DNA of 64,000 nucleotides, taken from Streptomyces massasporeus (GTDB lineage: Bacteria > Actinomycetota > Actinomycetes > Streptomycetales > Streptomycetaceae). Position numbers and translations under genes: made by a program. The notes beneath the pieces were generated by a model. That model was given only the letters and a program-made list of their open reading frames with translations. It was not told where the DNA came from and did no database searches. Of the stretch, positions 17,579 to 26,000 are shown one piece after another. The stretch spans positions 124,001 to 188,000 of the forward strand of contig NZ_BMSE01000012.1 of NCBI RefSeq assembly GCF_014648995.1, written 5' to 3'. Numbering within the stretch: position 1 is the first letter of the stretch; every line of letters begins with the position of its first letter.

Positions 17579-18766
17579 ATGCTTGGACCGCGGCCGACGG
17601 TGGCCGGACCGGCGGAGACGAACCACGCCCCGCTCACCGCTCCCGGGGCCACCCGCGCCATGGAGACGGTCCTGGAGCGGGTGCTGGAGGCGCGGCTGCG
17701 GCAGGCCCGCGACACCGACGCGGTGTTCGCCGCCGACATGGCCGACCGTCTCGCCGCGTACGTCCGGCGGGGCGGCAAGCGGTTGCGTACGGCGTTCGTG
17801 TGGTGCGGCTGGCGGGCCGCGGGCGGTTCGGGCGACGCGAGCGCGGTCCTGCGCACGGGGGCCGCCCTCGAACTGCTCCAGGCCTGCGCCCTCATCCACG
17901 ACGACGTGATGGACGGGTCACCGCTGCGCCGGGGCGCCCCCGCGATGCACGTGGACTTCGCCCGCGGGCACCCGGCCGACCGCACGGGCGGGGCCGCCGA
18001 GCCGGCCCACGGGCACCCGGCCGGCCACACCGGCGCGGCCCCCGAGTCGTTCGGGACGTCGGCGGCCGTGCTCGCGGGTGATCTGGCGCTGGCGTGGGCG
18101 GACGACCTGCTCGCGGAGACGGCGCTCGCCTCGCCGCACGGCCCGCGGTTGTTCGAGGAGTGGCGGGCCATGCGCACCGAGATGGTCGCCGGGCAGTACC
18201 GCGACCTGCGCGCGCAGGCGAGCGGCTCGTCCGGAGCCGAGGAGGCGCTGACCATCGCCGTCCTGAAGAGCGCCCGGTACACGGTCGCGCGGCCCCTGGC
18301 GCTGGGCGCGTCGCTGGCCGGCGCCGACGCCCGCACCCTGGGCGCGCTGCGGGCCGCCGGCCGGTGCGCGGGCCTGGCCTTCCAACTGCGCGACGACCTC
18401 CTCGGGGCGTTCGGGGACCCGGCGCTGACCGGCAAGCCGGCCGACGAGGACCTGCGCGCCCGCAAGCTCACTCCGCTCCTCGCCGTCGCCGTCCGGCTCG
18501 CGGAGACCACCGGCGACCGGGACGCCGCCGCCGTGCTCGCCCCCGACGCGGACGCCCGGCCCGGGCACTCCGTCGAGCGGATGCGGGCGGCGCTGGAGCG
18601 CACGGGTGCCCGGGCCGAGGTGGAGGCGAGGATCGCCGACCTGGCGGCCTCCGGCCTGCGGCATTTCGAGGCGACCGGCGCCGCCCCCGGCGTACGGCGG
18701 GAGTTCGCCGCGCTGGTCGAGCGGGCCTCGGGCGTCGCCCCGCAGCAGGCGGAGGAGCTCGTATGA
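17579..18766 (+). CDS. crtE: geranylgeranyl diphosphate synthase
   Basis: 395 residues from ATG 17579 with GAAGGGG six bases upstream; ATG 17552 is in frame but has a poorer ribosome site. Trans-prenyltransferase motifs: GGKRLR (66-70), the first Asp-rich motif DDVMD at 108-112 within LIHDDVMDGS, GDLALAWADDLL, and the second motif in FQLRDDLLGAFGD (272-280). It condenses IPP with allylic diphosphates to GGPP for carotenoids. The DNA and protein contain a partial tandem duplication (GHPADRTGG / GHPAGHTGA) just after the first Asp-rich motif, lengthening a surface loop. Its stop overlaps the crtI start (ATGA). Confidence 0.95.
   Translation: MLGPRPTVAGPAETNHAPLTAPGATRAMETVLERVLEARLRQARDTDAVFAADMADRLAAYVRRGGKRLRTAFVWCGWRAAGGSGDASAVLRTGAALELLQACALIHDDVMDGSPLRRGAPAMHVDFARGHPADRTGGAAEPAHGHPAGHTGAAPESFGTSAAVLAGDLALAWADDLLAETALASPHGPRLFEEWRAMRTEMVAGQYRDLRAQASGSSGAEEALTIAVLKSARYTVARPLALGASLAGADARTLGALRAAGRCAGLAFQLRDDLLGAFGDPALTGKPADEDLRARKLTPLLAVAVRLAETTGDRDAAAVLAPDADARPGHSVERMRAALERTGARAEVEARIADLAASGLRHFEATGAAPGVRREFAALVERASGVAPQQAEELV
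17966..18055 (+). repeat. imperfect 45-bp tandem duplication inside crtE
   Basis: Two copies begin with GGGCACCCGGCCG at 17966 and 18011, period 45 bp (15 codons, frame kept). Similarity is strong for the first 35-40 bases of each unit. Confidence 0.75.
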
Positions 18767-20316
18767 GGACGGTGACGGGGCCGACGGACCATGTCGTCGT
18801 GGTGGGCGCCGGCCTGTCCGGGCTCGCCTGCGCCCTGCATCTGCTGGGCGCCGGCCGCAGGGTCACCCTCGTCGAACGGGACGACGGCCCGGGCGGAAGG
18901 GCCGGGCGGCTGCGGCTCGGCGACTACCTGGTGGACACCGGACCCACCGTGCTGACGATGCCTCATCTGGCCGATGAGGCGTTCGCGGCCGTCGGCGAGA
19001 ACCTCGACCGGCACGTCGAGCTGCTGCCTCTGCACCCCGCCTACCGGGCGGGCTTCGCGGACGGGACCTCGCTCGACGTGCACACCGACGGCGACGCCAT
19101 GGAGGCGGAGGTGCGGCGTTTCGCCGGACCGGCGGAGGCGGCGGGCTACCGCAGGCTGCGGGAGTGGCTGGAGCGGCTGTACCGGGCGCAGATGCGCCGC
19201 TTCATCGACACCAACTTCGACTCGCCGTTCCAGCTGGCGCACCCGGACCTGGCCCGGCTGGCGGCGCTCGGCGGTTTCGGGCGCCTCGACGGCGCGATCG
19301 GCCGCTTCCTCTCCGACGCCCGCCTGCGCCGCGTCTTCTCCTTCCAGGCCCTGTACGCCGGGGTGGCACCGGCCCGGGCGCTGGCGGCCTACGCGGTGAT
19401 CGCCTACATGGACACCGTGGCCGGCGTCTGGTTCCCCAGGGGCGGCATGCACGCGCTGCCCCGCGCGATGGCGGACGTGGCCGCCGGGGCCGGTGCCGAA
19501 CTGCGCTGGTCGGCCGAGGTGAGCGCGCTGGAACGCTCGGCGGGCCGGGTGCGGGCCGTCCGCCTCGCCTCGGGCGAGCGCATCCCGTGCGACGCGGTGG
19601 TGCTGACCTGCGAACTGCCCGCCGCGCACCGGCTGCTGGGCCGGGCACCCCGGCGTCCGGTACGGCTGCGGCACTCGCCGTCCGCGGTGGTCCTGCACGC
19701 GGGGACCGACCGCACCTGGCCCCACCTCGCCCACCACACGCTGTCCTTCGGCGGCGCCTGGGAGCGCACCTTCGACGAACTGACCCGCTCGGGAACGCTG
19801 ATGAGCGACCCGTCCCTGCTGATCACCCGCCCGACCACGCACGACGCCTCCCTGGCACCGCCGGGCCGCCACCTCCACTACGTCCTGGCACCCTGCCCCA
19901 ACACCGACGTCGGCCCGTCCGCCACGGCCTGGCGCGACCTGGGCCCGCGCTACCGCGACACCCTGGTCGCCGAGCTGGAGCGCCGCGGCCTCGACGGGTT
20001 CGGCGACAGCATCCGGAAGGAACAGCTGGTGACCCCCCTCGACTGGACGGCCCAGGGCCACGCGGCGGGCAGCCCCTTCTCCGTCTCCCACACCTTCGCC
20101 CAGACCGGTCCCTTCCGGCCGCGCAACCTCGTCCGCGGCGTGGACAACGTGGTGCTCGCCGGCTGCGGGACCACACCCGGTGTCGGCGTACCGACCGTGC
20201 TCATCAGCGGAAAACTCGCCGCCGCCCGCGTCACCGGGGGCCGCACCCGGGCGAGCCGGCCCCCGGACCGCCGCCCGACCACCCCGACCGGAGCAGGTGC
20301 CCATGACCCGTCGTGA
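18763..20316 (+). CDS. crtI: phytoene desaturase
   Basis: 517 residues. The N-terminal FAD-binding motif VVVVGAGLSGLACALHLL leads into VERDDGPGGRAGRLRLGDYLVDTGPTVLTMP, which is characteristic of CrtI-type desaturases. WFPRGGMHALPRAMADV lies mid-protein, and the C-terminal bacterial-type carotenoid desaturase signature is NVVLAGCGTTPGVGVPTVLISGK. It converts phytoene to lycopene by successive dehydrogenations at the membrane. It overlaps crtE by 4 bp and crtB by 14 bp, so the operon is tightly coupled. Confidence 0.96.
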   Translation: MRTVTGPTDHVVVVGAGLSGLACALHLLGAGRRVTLVERDDGPGGRAGRLRLGDYLVDTGPTVLTMPHLADEAFAAVGENLDRHVELLPLHPAYRAGFADGTSLDVHTDGDAMEAEVRRFAGPAEAAGYRRLREWLERLYRAQMRRFIDTNFDSPFQLAHPDLARLAALGGFGRLDGAIGRFLSDARLRRVFSFQALYAGVAPARALAAYAVIAYMDTVAGVWFPRGGMHALPRAMADVAAGAGAELRWSAEVSALERSAGRVRAVRLASGERIPCDAVVLTCELPAAHRLLGRAPRRPVRLRHSPSAVVLHAGTDRTWPHLAHHTLSFGGAWERTFDELTRSGTLMSDPSLLITRPTTHDASLAPPGRHLHYVLAPCPNTDVGPSATAWRDLGPRYRDTLVAELERRGLDGFGDSIRKEQLVTPLDWTAQGHAAGSPFSVSHTFAQTGPFRPRNLVRGVDNVVLAGCGTTPGVGVPTVLISGKLAAARVTGGRTRASRPPDRRPTTPTGAGAHDPS

Positions 20317-21286
20317 ACTGGACGCCGCCGGGATCACCGACCCAGGCCTGCGCACCGACTACGGCGTGTGCCGGCGGCTCAACGCCCGGCACGGCCGGAC
20401 CTACTTCCTGGCCACGCGCCTGCTGCCGCTGGAACGCCGTTCCGCGGTGCACGCGCTGTACGGCTTCGCCCGCTGGGCCGACGACATCGTCGACGACCTG
20501 GACCGGCGTCTGACCCCCGACGAGCGGGACCTGCTGCTGAAGCGGCTGGAGGGCGACCTCGCGCACGCGCTGCGCACCGGCGGCGGGACCGAACCGGTGG
20601 TCCGGGCCGTGGCCGACACCGCCGACCGTTACGGCATCGACGTGGACCTGTTCGCCGACTTCCTCGCCTCGATGCGCGCCGACCTGACCGTCACGGACTA
20701 CCCGACCTACGCCGACCTGCGGGCCTACATGCACGGCTCGGCCGCGGTGATCGGCCTGCAGATGCTGCCCGTGCTCGGCACGGTCGTCCCGCGCGCGGAG
20801 GCGGCACCGCACGCGGCGGCCCTCGGGGTCGCGTTCCAGCTGACCAACTTCCTGCGGGACGTGGGCGAGGACCTCGACCGCGGTCGCGTCTACCTGCCCG
20901 CCGACCTGCTCGCCGCCCACGGCGTGGACCGGCCGCTCCTGCAGTGGAGCAGGCGCAGCGGCCGCGGCGACCCGCGCATCCGGGCGGCACTCGTCGCCGC
21001 CGAGGCCCTGACCAGGGACGTGTACCGGGACGCGGAACCGGGCATCGCGATGCTCGACCCGCGGGTACGCCCCTGCATCAGGACCGCGTTCACGCTGTAC
21101 GGCGGCATCCTCGACGCGATCGCCCGGCACGACTACACCGTGCTGCACCGCCGGGCGGTGGTACCCCGCCGGCGGCGGGCGGCCACCGCCGCGGCCGGTG
21201 TCCTCAAGGTGGCCCGCGCCCGGTGGCAGGCGCCGCCCGCGGCGGACCGCGCAGCACTGGAACGGAAAGGACCGGGCCGTGGCTGA
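20303..21286 (+). CDS. crtB: phytoene synthase
   Basis: 327 residues from ATG 20303. Squalene/phytoene synthase motifs: YGFARWADDIVDDLD (first Asp-rich motif), RAYMHGSAAVIGLQML, and AFQLTNFLRDVGEDLDRGRVYLP (second motif). It couples two GGPP molecules head-to-head to phytoene. The start lies inside the crtI 3' end and the stop overlaps the next gene's GTG, giving continuous coupling across crtE-crtI-crtB-Rieske. Confidence 0.97.
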   Translation: MTRRELDAAGITDPGLRTDYGVCRRLNARHGRTYFLATRLLPLERRSAVHALYGFARWADDIVDDLDRRLTPDERDLLLKRLEGDLAHALRTGGGTEPVVRAVADTADRYGIDVDLFADFLASMRADLTVTDYPTYADLRAYMHGSAAVIGLQMLPVLGTVVPRAEAAPHAAALGVAFQLTNFLRDVGEDLDRGRVYLPADLLAAHGVDRPLLQWSRRSGRGDPRIRAALVAAEALTRDVYRDAEPGIAMLDPRVRPCIRTAFTLYGGILDAIARHDYTVLHRRAVVPRRRRAATAAAGVLKVARARWQAPPAADRAALERKGPGRG

Positions 21287-22283
21287 CCGGGCGGACAAGG
21301 CACGCTGGACCTCACCGCTGCGGCGGCGCCGCGGCCCCGGCTGGGCGGAGCAGACACCGACCTGGCGCGCGGCCCGGCCGGCGCTGATCGCCGACACCCT
21401 CAAACGCGCGTCCGCCCGGCCCTCCGGCAACTGGTTCGTGGCCGGCGCCTCCCGGGAGGTGCGCCCGGGCAGCCCCTATGGGAGGACCGTCGGCGGTGTC
21501 GAAGTGGTGCTGTGGCGCTCGCGGTCGGGCGGCCTCCGGGCCGGCCCCGGGGCATGCCCGCACCTCGGCGCACCCCTGCGGGACAGCCGGGTGGTGTGCG
21601 GCACGCTGGTGTGCCACTGGCACGGACTGGCCCTGGACGGCTCCGCGTTCGCCGACTGGCAGCCGTACCCGGCCCACGACGACGGGGTGCTGGTGTGGGT
21701 ACGGCTGGACGCGGTCGGCGGTGAGGAGCCGACGGAGCGGCCCGTGGTCCCGGACCGTCCCGCACCGGGCAGCGGGGTGGACGCCGTGTACACGGCGGTC
21801 GGGCGGTGCGAACCGCAGGACGTGGTGGCCAACCGGCTCGACCCGTGGCACGGCTCCTGGTTCCACCCGTACTCCTTCGTCGATCTGACGGTCGTGAGGG
21901 AGCCGCGGGGCGACGAGGACGACGCCTTCGAGGTGGACGTCTCCTTCCGGGTGGCGGGCCGTCTGGTGGTGCCCGTACGGGCCGAGTTCACCGCGCCCGA
22001 GCCGCGCACCGTCGTCATGCGCATCACCGACGGCGAGGGCGCCACGTCCGTGGTGGAGACCCATGCCACGCCGCTGACCGCCGGGGACGCGCAGCGGCCG
22101 CGGACCGCCGTGATCGAGGCGGTCGTCGCCGCCTCGGACCGGCGCGGCTTCGCCCTGGCCCGGGCCGCAGCCCCCGTCCTGCGCCCCCTGATGCGGCGCA
22201 CCGCCGGGCGCCTGTGGCGCGACGACCTCGCCTACGCGGAGAGGCGCTGGGAGTTGCGCAGCAGCGGGCGGTTTCCCGGCTGA
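21279..22283 (+). CDS. Rieske-type oxygenase (DUF5914-like) in the carotenoid operon
   Basis: 334 residues from GTG 21279, overlapping the crtB stop. The Rieske [2Fe-2S] ligands are complete: C93-P-H95 (ACPHLGAP) and C112-H-W-H115 (CHWHG). A mononuclear-iron motif follows as N185-R-L-D188-P-W-H191-G-S-W-F-H196, matching NxxDxxHx4H of Rieske non-heme oxygenases. It should therefore be able to activate O2, given a ferredoxin/reductase. In S. griseus the gene at this operon position is called crtV and was described as esterase-like; I do not carry that name over. Probable substrate: a carotenoid or precursor (inference from position only). Confidence 0.82.
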   Translation: MADRADKARWTSPLRRRRGPGWAEQTPTWRAARPALIADTLKRASARPSGNWFVAGASREVRPGSPYGRTVGGVEVVLWRSRSGGLRAGPGACPHLGAPLRDSRVVCGTLVCHWHGLALDGSAFADWQPYPAHDDGVLVWVRLDAVGGEEPTERPVVPDRPAPGSGVDAVYTAVGRCEPQDVVANRLDPWHGSWFHPYSFVDLTVVREPRGDEDDAFEVDVSFRVAGRLVVPVRAEFTAPEPRTVVMRITDGEGATSVVETHATPLTAGDAQRPRTAVIEAVVAASDRRGFALARAAAPVLRPLMRRTAGRLWRDDLAYAERRWELRSSGRFPG

Positions 22284-22290
22284 CACGACC

Positions 22291-22334
22291 CCGCCGGACG
22301 GGCCTGCGCGGAGCGGCCCGGGCCCGTCCGGCGG
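22291..22334. terminator. bidirectional hairpin between the two crt operons
   Basis: CCGCCGGACGGGCC (22291-22304) and GGCCCGTCCGGCGG (22321-22334) are perfectly complementary over 14 bp, with a 16-base loop. It lies between the convergent 3' ends of crtEIB-Rieske and crtYTU, so it can stop both. There is no U-run, as usual for Streptomyces. Confidence 0.75.
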
Positions 22335-22341
22335 CCCTGCG

Positions 22342-23904
22342 TCACCGGCGTACCCGACGCTCCGCGAGCCCGGCGAGTGCCCGCAGCACCCGGGAGCGGC
22401 CCGCCCGTGGCACGGTCCACAGCACCTGGCCGCGGACACCCCATCCGGCGAGCAACGCGTTGGACGCCAGGAAGCCGGTGGTGGCGGCGCGTTCCATCAG
22501 GGCCACGGGCAGGTCGCAGCGCAGCCCGTCGCCGGCCAGCGTCAGCCACGGGTGCGGGGTCCGCACGGTGGGGCGCCGGTGGTGGGTGCCGACCGGGAAG
22601 AGCGGGCAGTCCGAGCGCCACTCGTGCCGGGCGTCGACGACGCGCGCCTCCCGGGTCTCCGGGTAGATCCGCCGCAGCTGACCGAGCAGCGCGTCCTGCA
22701 CGCCCTCCCGGTCCGCGTCGGGGCCGACGGCGTAGGCGTGCAGTTCCACGACCGAACCGGTGTTCTTCGCGGCCCAGCGGGCGGCCTCGCCCTCGTAGCG
22801 TTCCAGGACGCTGATGTTGTCGAGGCCGTCGTAGCCGCTGGTGCCGAGGAAGCCGGGGCGGTCGGCGTGGACGGGCCGGTCGAGCCAGAGCCGCGAGACG
22901 AGGAACGGCGGTGCGGTGCGCAGGGCGGCGATGCCGTCGCGCCAGGGGGCGGTGCCCAGGCCGGGCGAGGCGGCGACGACCCCGCGCAGTCCCCCGGTGT
23001 CGAGGGCGAGCACCACCGCGTCGTGCCGGTCGGTGCCGGTGCCGGTGCGCACCTCGGCGCCGCCGGTGCCGACGGGCACCACACCCAGGACGGCCGTGCC
23101 GGTGCGGACGGTCGCGCCGAGGCGCTGGAGGTAGTCTCCGAGCGGCTCCCACAGGGCCTGGGGGAAGGGCTCGTCGGGCACGTCGAAGAGCAGCCCCTCC
23201 GAGGAGCCGAGGAAGTAGATGTGGAACATCAGCATCAGTTCGGCGGCGGACAGTTCGCGCGGGTCGGCGAAGAAGCTGCGCGAGAACACCTCGAAGGCCA
23301 GGTGGTGCGCGGCCTCGGGGAAGCGGATGCGCTCCAGGAACTCGGTCGCGCTGACCTGGTCGAAGCGCGCGTACACATCGGGCACGCGCACGTCCGTCAG
23401 CGGCAGTGCCGCCCGCGCGTCCAGGGCGGCGAGGTCGCGGCGGCCGAAGGTGGGGCTGAGGGCGACGAAGCCGAGGGCGCTGAGGGGCGGAGTGCGCGGG
23501 ACGCGGGCGAAGCTGTCGGTCAGTCCGCCGCTGTGCCGCAGGGGGTAGTCGGGCAGCGGCGTGAGGCGGCTGAGGGCCGGGTCGGTGCGCCGTAGCAGGC
23601 CGCGCAGGTTGTAGTACTGGCGGAAGAAGGCGTGGAAGCCGCGGCTCATGGTCACCTCGGTGCCGTCGGCCAGCCGGGTGGGGTGCCCGGCGAGGCGACC
23701 GCCGAGGGCGTCCTCGCGTTCGTAGAGGGTCACCCGCGCGCCGCGTTCGGCCAGTCCGGTGGCCGCGGCGAGTCCGGCGATGCCGCCGCCCACCACGGCG
23801 ACGGACGGCGCGTCCCCCGGCGCGAACCGGTCCCGGCCGGGCGCGGGCATCAGGACCTCGGCCTTGCGGTCGCGGCCGCGGCGGGCGGCCTCACGGGTGC
23901 TCAT
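22342..23904 (-). CDS. crtU: carotene desaturase/methyltransferase (isorenieratene synthase)
   Basis: 520 residues from ATG 23904, overlapping the crtT stop (ATGA). An N-terminal FAD motif VAVVGGGIAGLAAATGLAERG is followed by REDALGGRL, then GFHAFFRQYYNLRGLLRR, a segment seen in CrtU-type aromatising enzymes. WLTLAGDGLRCDLPVALMERAATTGFLASN forms the C-terminal FAD contact. CrtU converts the beta-ionone rings of beta-carotene into phi (1,2,5-trimethylphenyl) rings, giving isorenieratene. With crtY and crtT it forms a leftward operon convergent to crtEIB. Confidence 0.93.
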   Translation of the reverse strand: MSTREAARRGRDRKAEVLMPAPGRDRFAPGDAPSVAVVGGGIAGLAAATGLAERGARVTLYEREDALGGRLAGHPTRLADGTEVTMSRGFHAFFRQYYNLRGLLRRTDPALSRLTPLPDYPLRHSGGLTDSFARVPRTPPLSALGFVALSPTFGRRDLAALDARAALPLTDVRVPDVYARFDQVSATEFLERIRFPEAAHHLAFEVFSRSFFADPRELSAAELMLMFHIYFLGSSEGLLFDVPDEPFPQALWEPLGDYLQRLGATVRTGTAVLGVVPVGTGGAEVRTGTGTDRHDAVVLALDTGGLRGVVAASPGLGTAPWRDGIAALRTAPPFLVSRLWLDRPVHADRPGFLGTSGYDGLDNISVLERYEGEAARWAAKNTGSVVELHAYAVGPDADREGVQDALLGQLRRIYPETREARVVDARHEWRSDCPLFPVGTHHRRPTVRTPHPWLTLAGDGLRCDLPVALMERAATTGFLASNALLAGWGVRGQVLWTVPRAGRSRVLRALAGLAERRVRR

Positions 23905-24617
23905 CGGGTGGCCTCCCCGGCCGTGGCCACGAACGTGTGCGTGATGCCGGTCTGCCATCCGGCGAGGGGCAGGGCCCGCGCGCCCGTGAACCCGGCCCGC
24001 GTCAGCCGCCCGGTGAACTCGGCGGCGGTGTCGAAGTCGAGCACGCTGTGCCACAGGTGCCGGTACAGGGACCTGTCTCCGGTGAGCGTGCCCGCCGGGA
24101 TGATCACCCCCTGGCACACGGCCGTCCACAGCGCCCGGTGCGCGGGCGAGCCGCCGAGGCTGTACTCGTGGACGGCGAGGCGCCCGCCCGGCCGCAGCAG
24201 GGTCCGCACCGTGCCGAGGACGCCGTCCGGGTCGGAGACGTTGCGGAACAGATAGGCGGCGAAGACCGCGTCGAAGGGGCCTTCGCCGGCCGCGTCGAGT
24301 TCCTCGGCGCTCAGGTGCAGGAACCGCACGCTGTCGGGCCACGGCTTGGCCAGCGCCCGGCGCAGCATGCCCGCGGAGGCGTCCACGGCGGTGATCCGCG
24401 CCCGGGGTGCGGCCCGCAGCAGGGCCCGGGTGGAGGCACCGGTGCCGCAGCCCAGGTCGAGCAGGTGCAGTCCGGCCCCCTCCCCGGGGAGCCGCAGCCG
24501 GCGGGCCGAGCGCAGCAGGTCGGCGCGGTACCCCGGGTTGAGGCCGGTGAGGCGGTCGTAGGTGCGGGACGCGTGGTCGAAGGCGTGGGCCAGGTCGCGG
24601 TCGCGCAGCAGGGTCAT
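23901..24617 (-). CDS. crtT: SAM-dependent methyltransferase of the carotenoid cluster
   Basis: 238 residues from ATG 24617, with GGAGAG about nine bases upstream. It is a class I methyltransferase: motif I LLDLGCGTGASTRALL, motif II ITAVDASAGML, and LFRNVSDPDGVLGTVRTLLRPGGRLAVHEYS resembling UbiE/MenG. In Streptomyces crt clusters this gene is called crtT; its exact step is not settled to my knowledge and it is not required in all proposed routes to isorenieratene. It overlaps both neighbours by 4 bp. Confidence 0.9.
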   Translation of the reverse strand: MTLLRDRDLAHAFDHASRTYDRLTGLNPGYRADLLRSARRLRLPGEGAGLHLLDLGCGTGASTRALLRAAPRARITAVDASAGMLRRALAKPWPDSVRFLHLSAEELDAAGEGPFDAVFAAYLFRNVSDPDGVLGTVRTLLRPGGRLAVHEYSLGGSPAHRALWTAVCQGVIIPAGTLTGDRSLYRHLWHSVLDFDTAAEFTGRLTRAGFTGARALPLAGWQTGITHTFVATAGEATR

Positions 24618-25870
24618 CGGGGGCTCTCTCCGGTTCCTGGGGCGGGGTGGGGGCGGCGGGGCAGGAAGGGCACTTCGAGTGCGGTGCGGAGCATCGGGCC
24701 CACGGGGGTGCGCAGTCCGATGCCCCACTCCTCCCGGACCGAGGTGGCTCCGTCGAGGAAGCGCAGCAGGCGCTGTGGGGGCGTACGGCGGAACAGGCCG
24801 GTGAAGAACGCGGGGCCGTCGATCCGCCCGGTGTCCAGGGCCCGCAGCAGCACGGCGTCCATGGCGAGCGCCCGGCGCCCGTGCGGTGCGGGCACGCTGC
24901 CGCGGCCGTCCCGCAGGGCGGCGGCGATGGCACGGCTGTGCCGCTGCACGGCCGCGAAGGTGTAGCCGGTGGCGGGGCGGGTCGCACCCCCGGCCGTCCC
25001 GATGCGGAAGACGGCCGCTCCGGCCCGCCTGGGGAAGCGGGCGTCGGTCATGGGGATGACGCCCTGCTCGGCCGTGTCCACGGTGAACTCGCCCAGGCGC
25101 AGCACCTCGCGGGCGTAGTGGCCGAGCGCCGCCTCGTAGGCCGCGGTGGTCAGTGGGGTCCGGGAGAACTCGGTGTACTCGACCAGCGCCCGGTCCGGGG
25201 CCAGCGGCAGGACGTAGCCGAAGGCGAGCCCGTGCCGCGGCTGGGGGACCCGGAAGTCCATGAGGTCGGCCACCGCCGGGTCGAACCGGTCGGTGCGGGT
25301 GCGCACGAACCAGCCGCGGAAGTGCTGCAACAGCCGCGTCCGGGCCGGGGGCAGGGCGCGCAGGGGCCGTGAGTCGAACACGTACCGGGAGCGCAGCGTC
25401 AGCGGGCGGCCGTCGGCCGCGGTGCAGCGGACCTCCGCGCCGCCGGGTACGTCGCGCACCGAGTCCGCCGTGGCCCGAAGGAGCCGCCCGCCGGGCGAAC
25501 GCTCCAGCCGGGCGTGCACCAGTCGCTCGAACGCCGTGGACCGCACCATGCGGTAGCGCGAGGGGGCCGGGTCGACGGTGATCGGGCCGCCGTCGGGGCC
25601 GTGCACCCGCAGCAGGGGCCAGGTGGCGGTGACCGCCTCGTCGAAAGCGTCGTCACCTCCGCCGGCAGCGTCGTCGCCATCATCGCCGTGGTCCCAGTAG
25701 CACCAGGTCCGCTCCGCAGGGCGCGCGGGACCGTCCGGCGGCTCCACCACGGTCACGGTCGCCACGCCGGTCTCGACCAGACGGTGCGCGAGGCTGAGAC
25801 CGGCGGCTCCGCCCCCGACGACCACCACGTCCGACGTGCCGACGGGCCCCTGGCTCACCGGGCCCACCAC
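24614..25870 (-). CDS. crtY: lycopene beta-cyclase
   Basis: 418 residues from GTG 25870 (GGAG 11 bases upstream; GTG 25867 and 25858 also in frame). The dinucleotide-binding motif is DVVVVGGGAAGLSLAHRL near the N-terminus. Lycopene-cyclase features follow: RTWCYWDHG, FVRTRTDRFDPAVADLMDFRVPQ, FGYVLPLAPDRALVEYTEFS, EQGVIPMTD, GGATRPATGYTFAAVQRHS. It is the single-chain CrtY type rather than the heterodimeric CrtYcYd type, and cyclises both ends of lycopene. It is first in the crtY-crtT-crtU operon, behind a light-island promoter. Confidence 0.94.
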   Translation of the reverse strand: MVGPVSQGPVGTSDVVVVGGGAAGLSLAHRLVETGVATVTVVEPPDGPARPAERTWCYWDHGDDGDDAAGGGDDAFDEAVTATWPLLRVHGPDGGPITVDPAPSRYRMVRSTAFERLVHARLERSPGGRLLRATADSVRDVPGGAEVRCTAADGRPLTLRSRYVFDSRPLRALPPARTRLLQHFRGWFVRTRTDRFDPAVADLMDFRVPQPRHGLAFGYVLPLAPDRALVEYTEFSRTPLTTAAYEAALGHYAREVLRLGEFTVDTAEQGVIPMTDARFPRRAGAAVFRIGTAGGATRPATGYTFAAVQRHSRAIAAALRDGRGSVPAPHGRRALAMDAVLLRALDTGRIDGPAFFTGLFRRTPPQRLLRFLDGATSVREEWGIGLRTPVGPMLRTALEVPFLPRRPHPAPGTGESPR

Positions 25871-25939
25871 GCGCCGCTCATCTCCGTACCCCGCTCCCGG
25901 CCACCCGGCCGGTCGACTGTGTGTTGTGTTCCGTGACCG

Positions 25940-25967
25940 CTTCGGGCCGACGGCCGTCTTCGGATGC
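25940..25967 (-). promoter_or_regulatory. putative LitS-like promoter of crtYTU
   Basis: Read leftward: GCATCCG (25967-25961), 17-bp spacer, GAAG (25943-25940), 69 bases before the crtY start. It is on the opposite strand from the other four copies but has the same spacing. Confidence 0.65.
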
Positions 25968-26000
25968 AGCGGGGCCCCGTTCGGACGCAACCGGCCGGAG

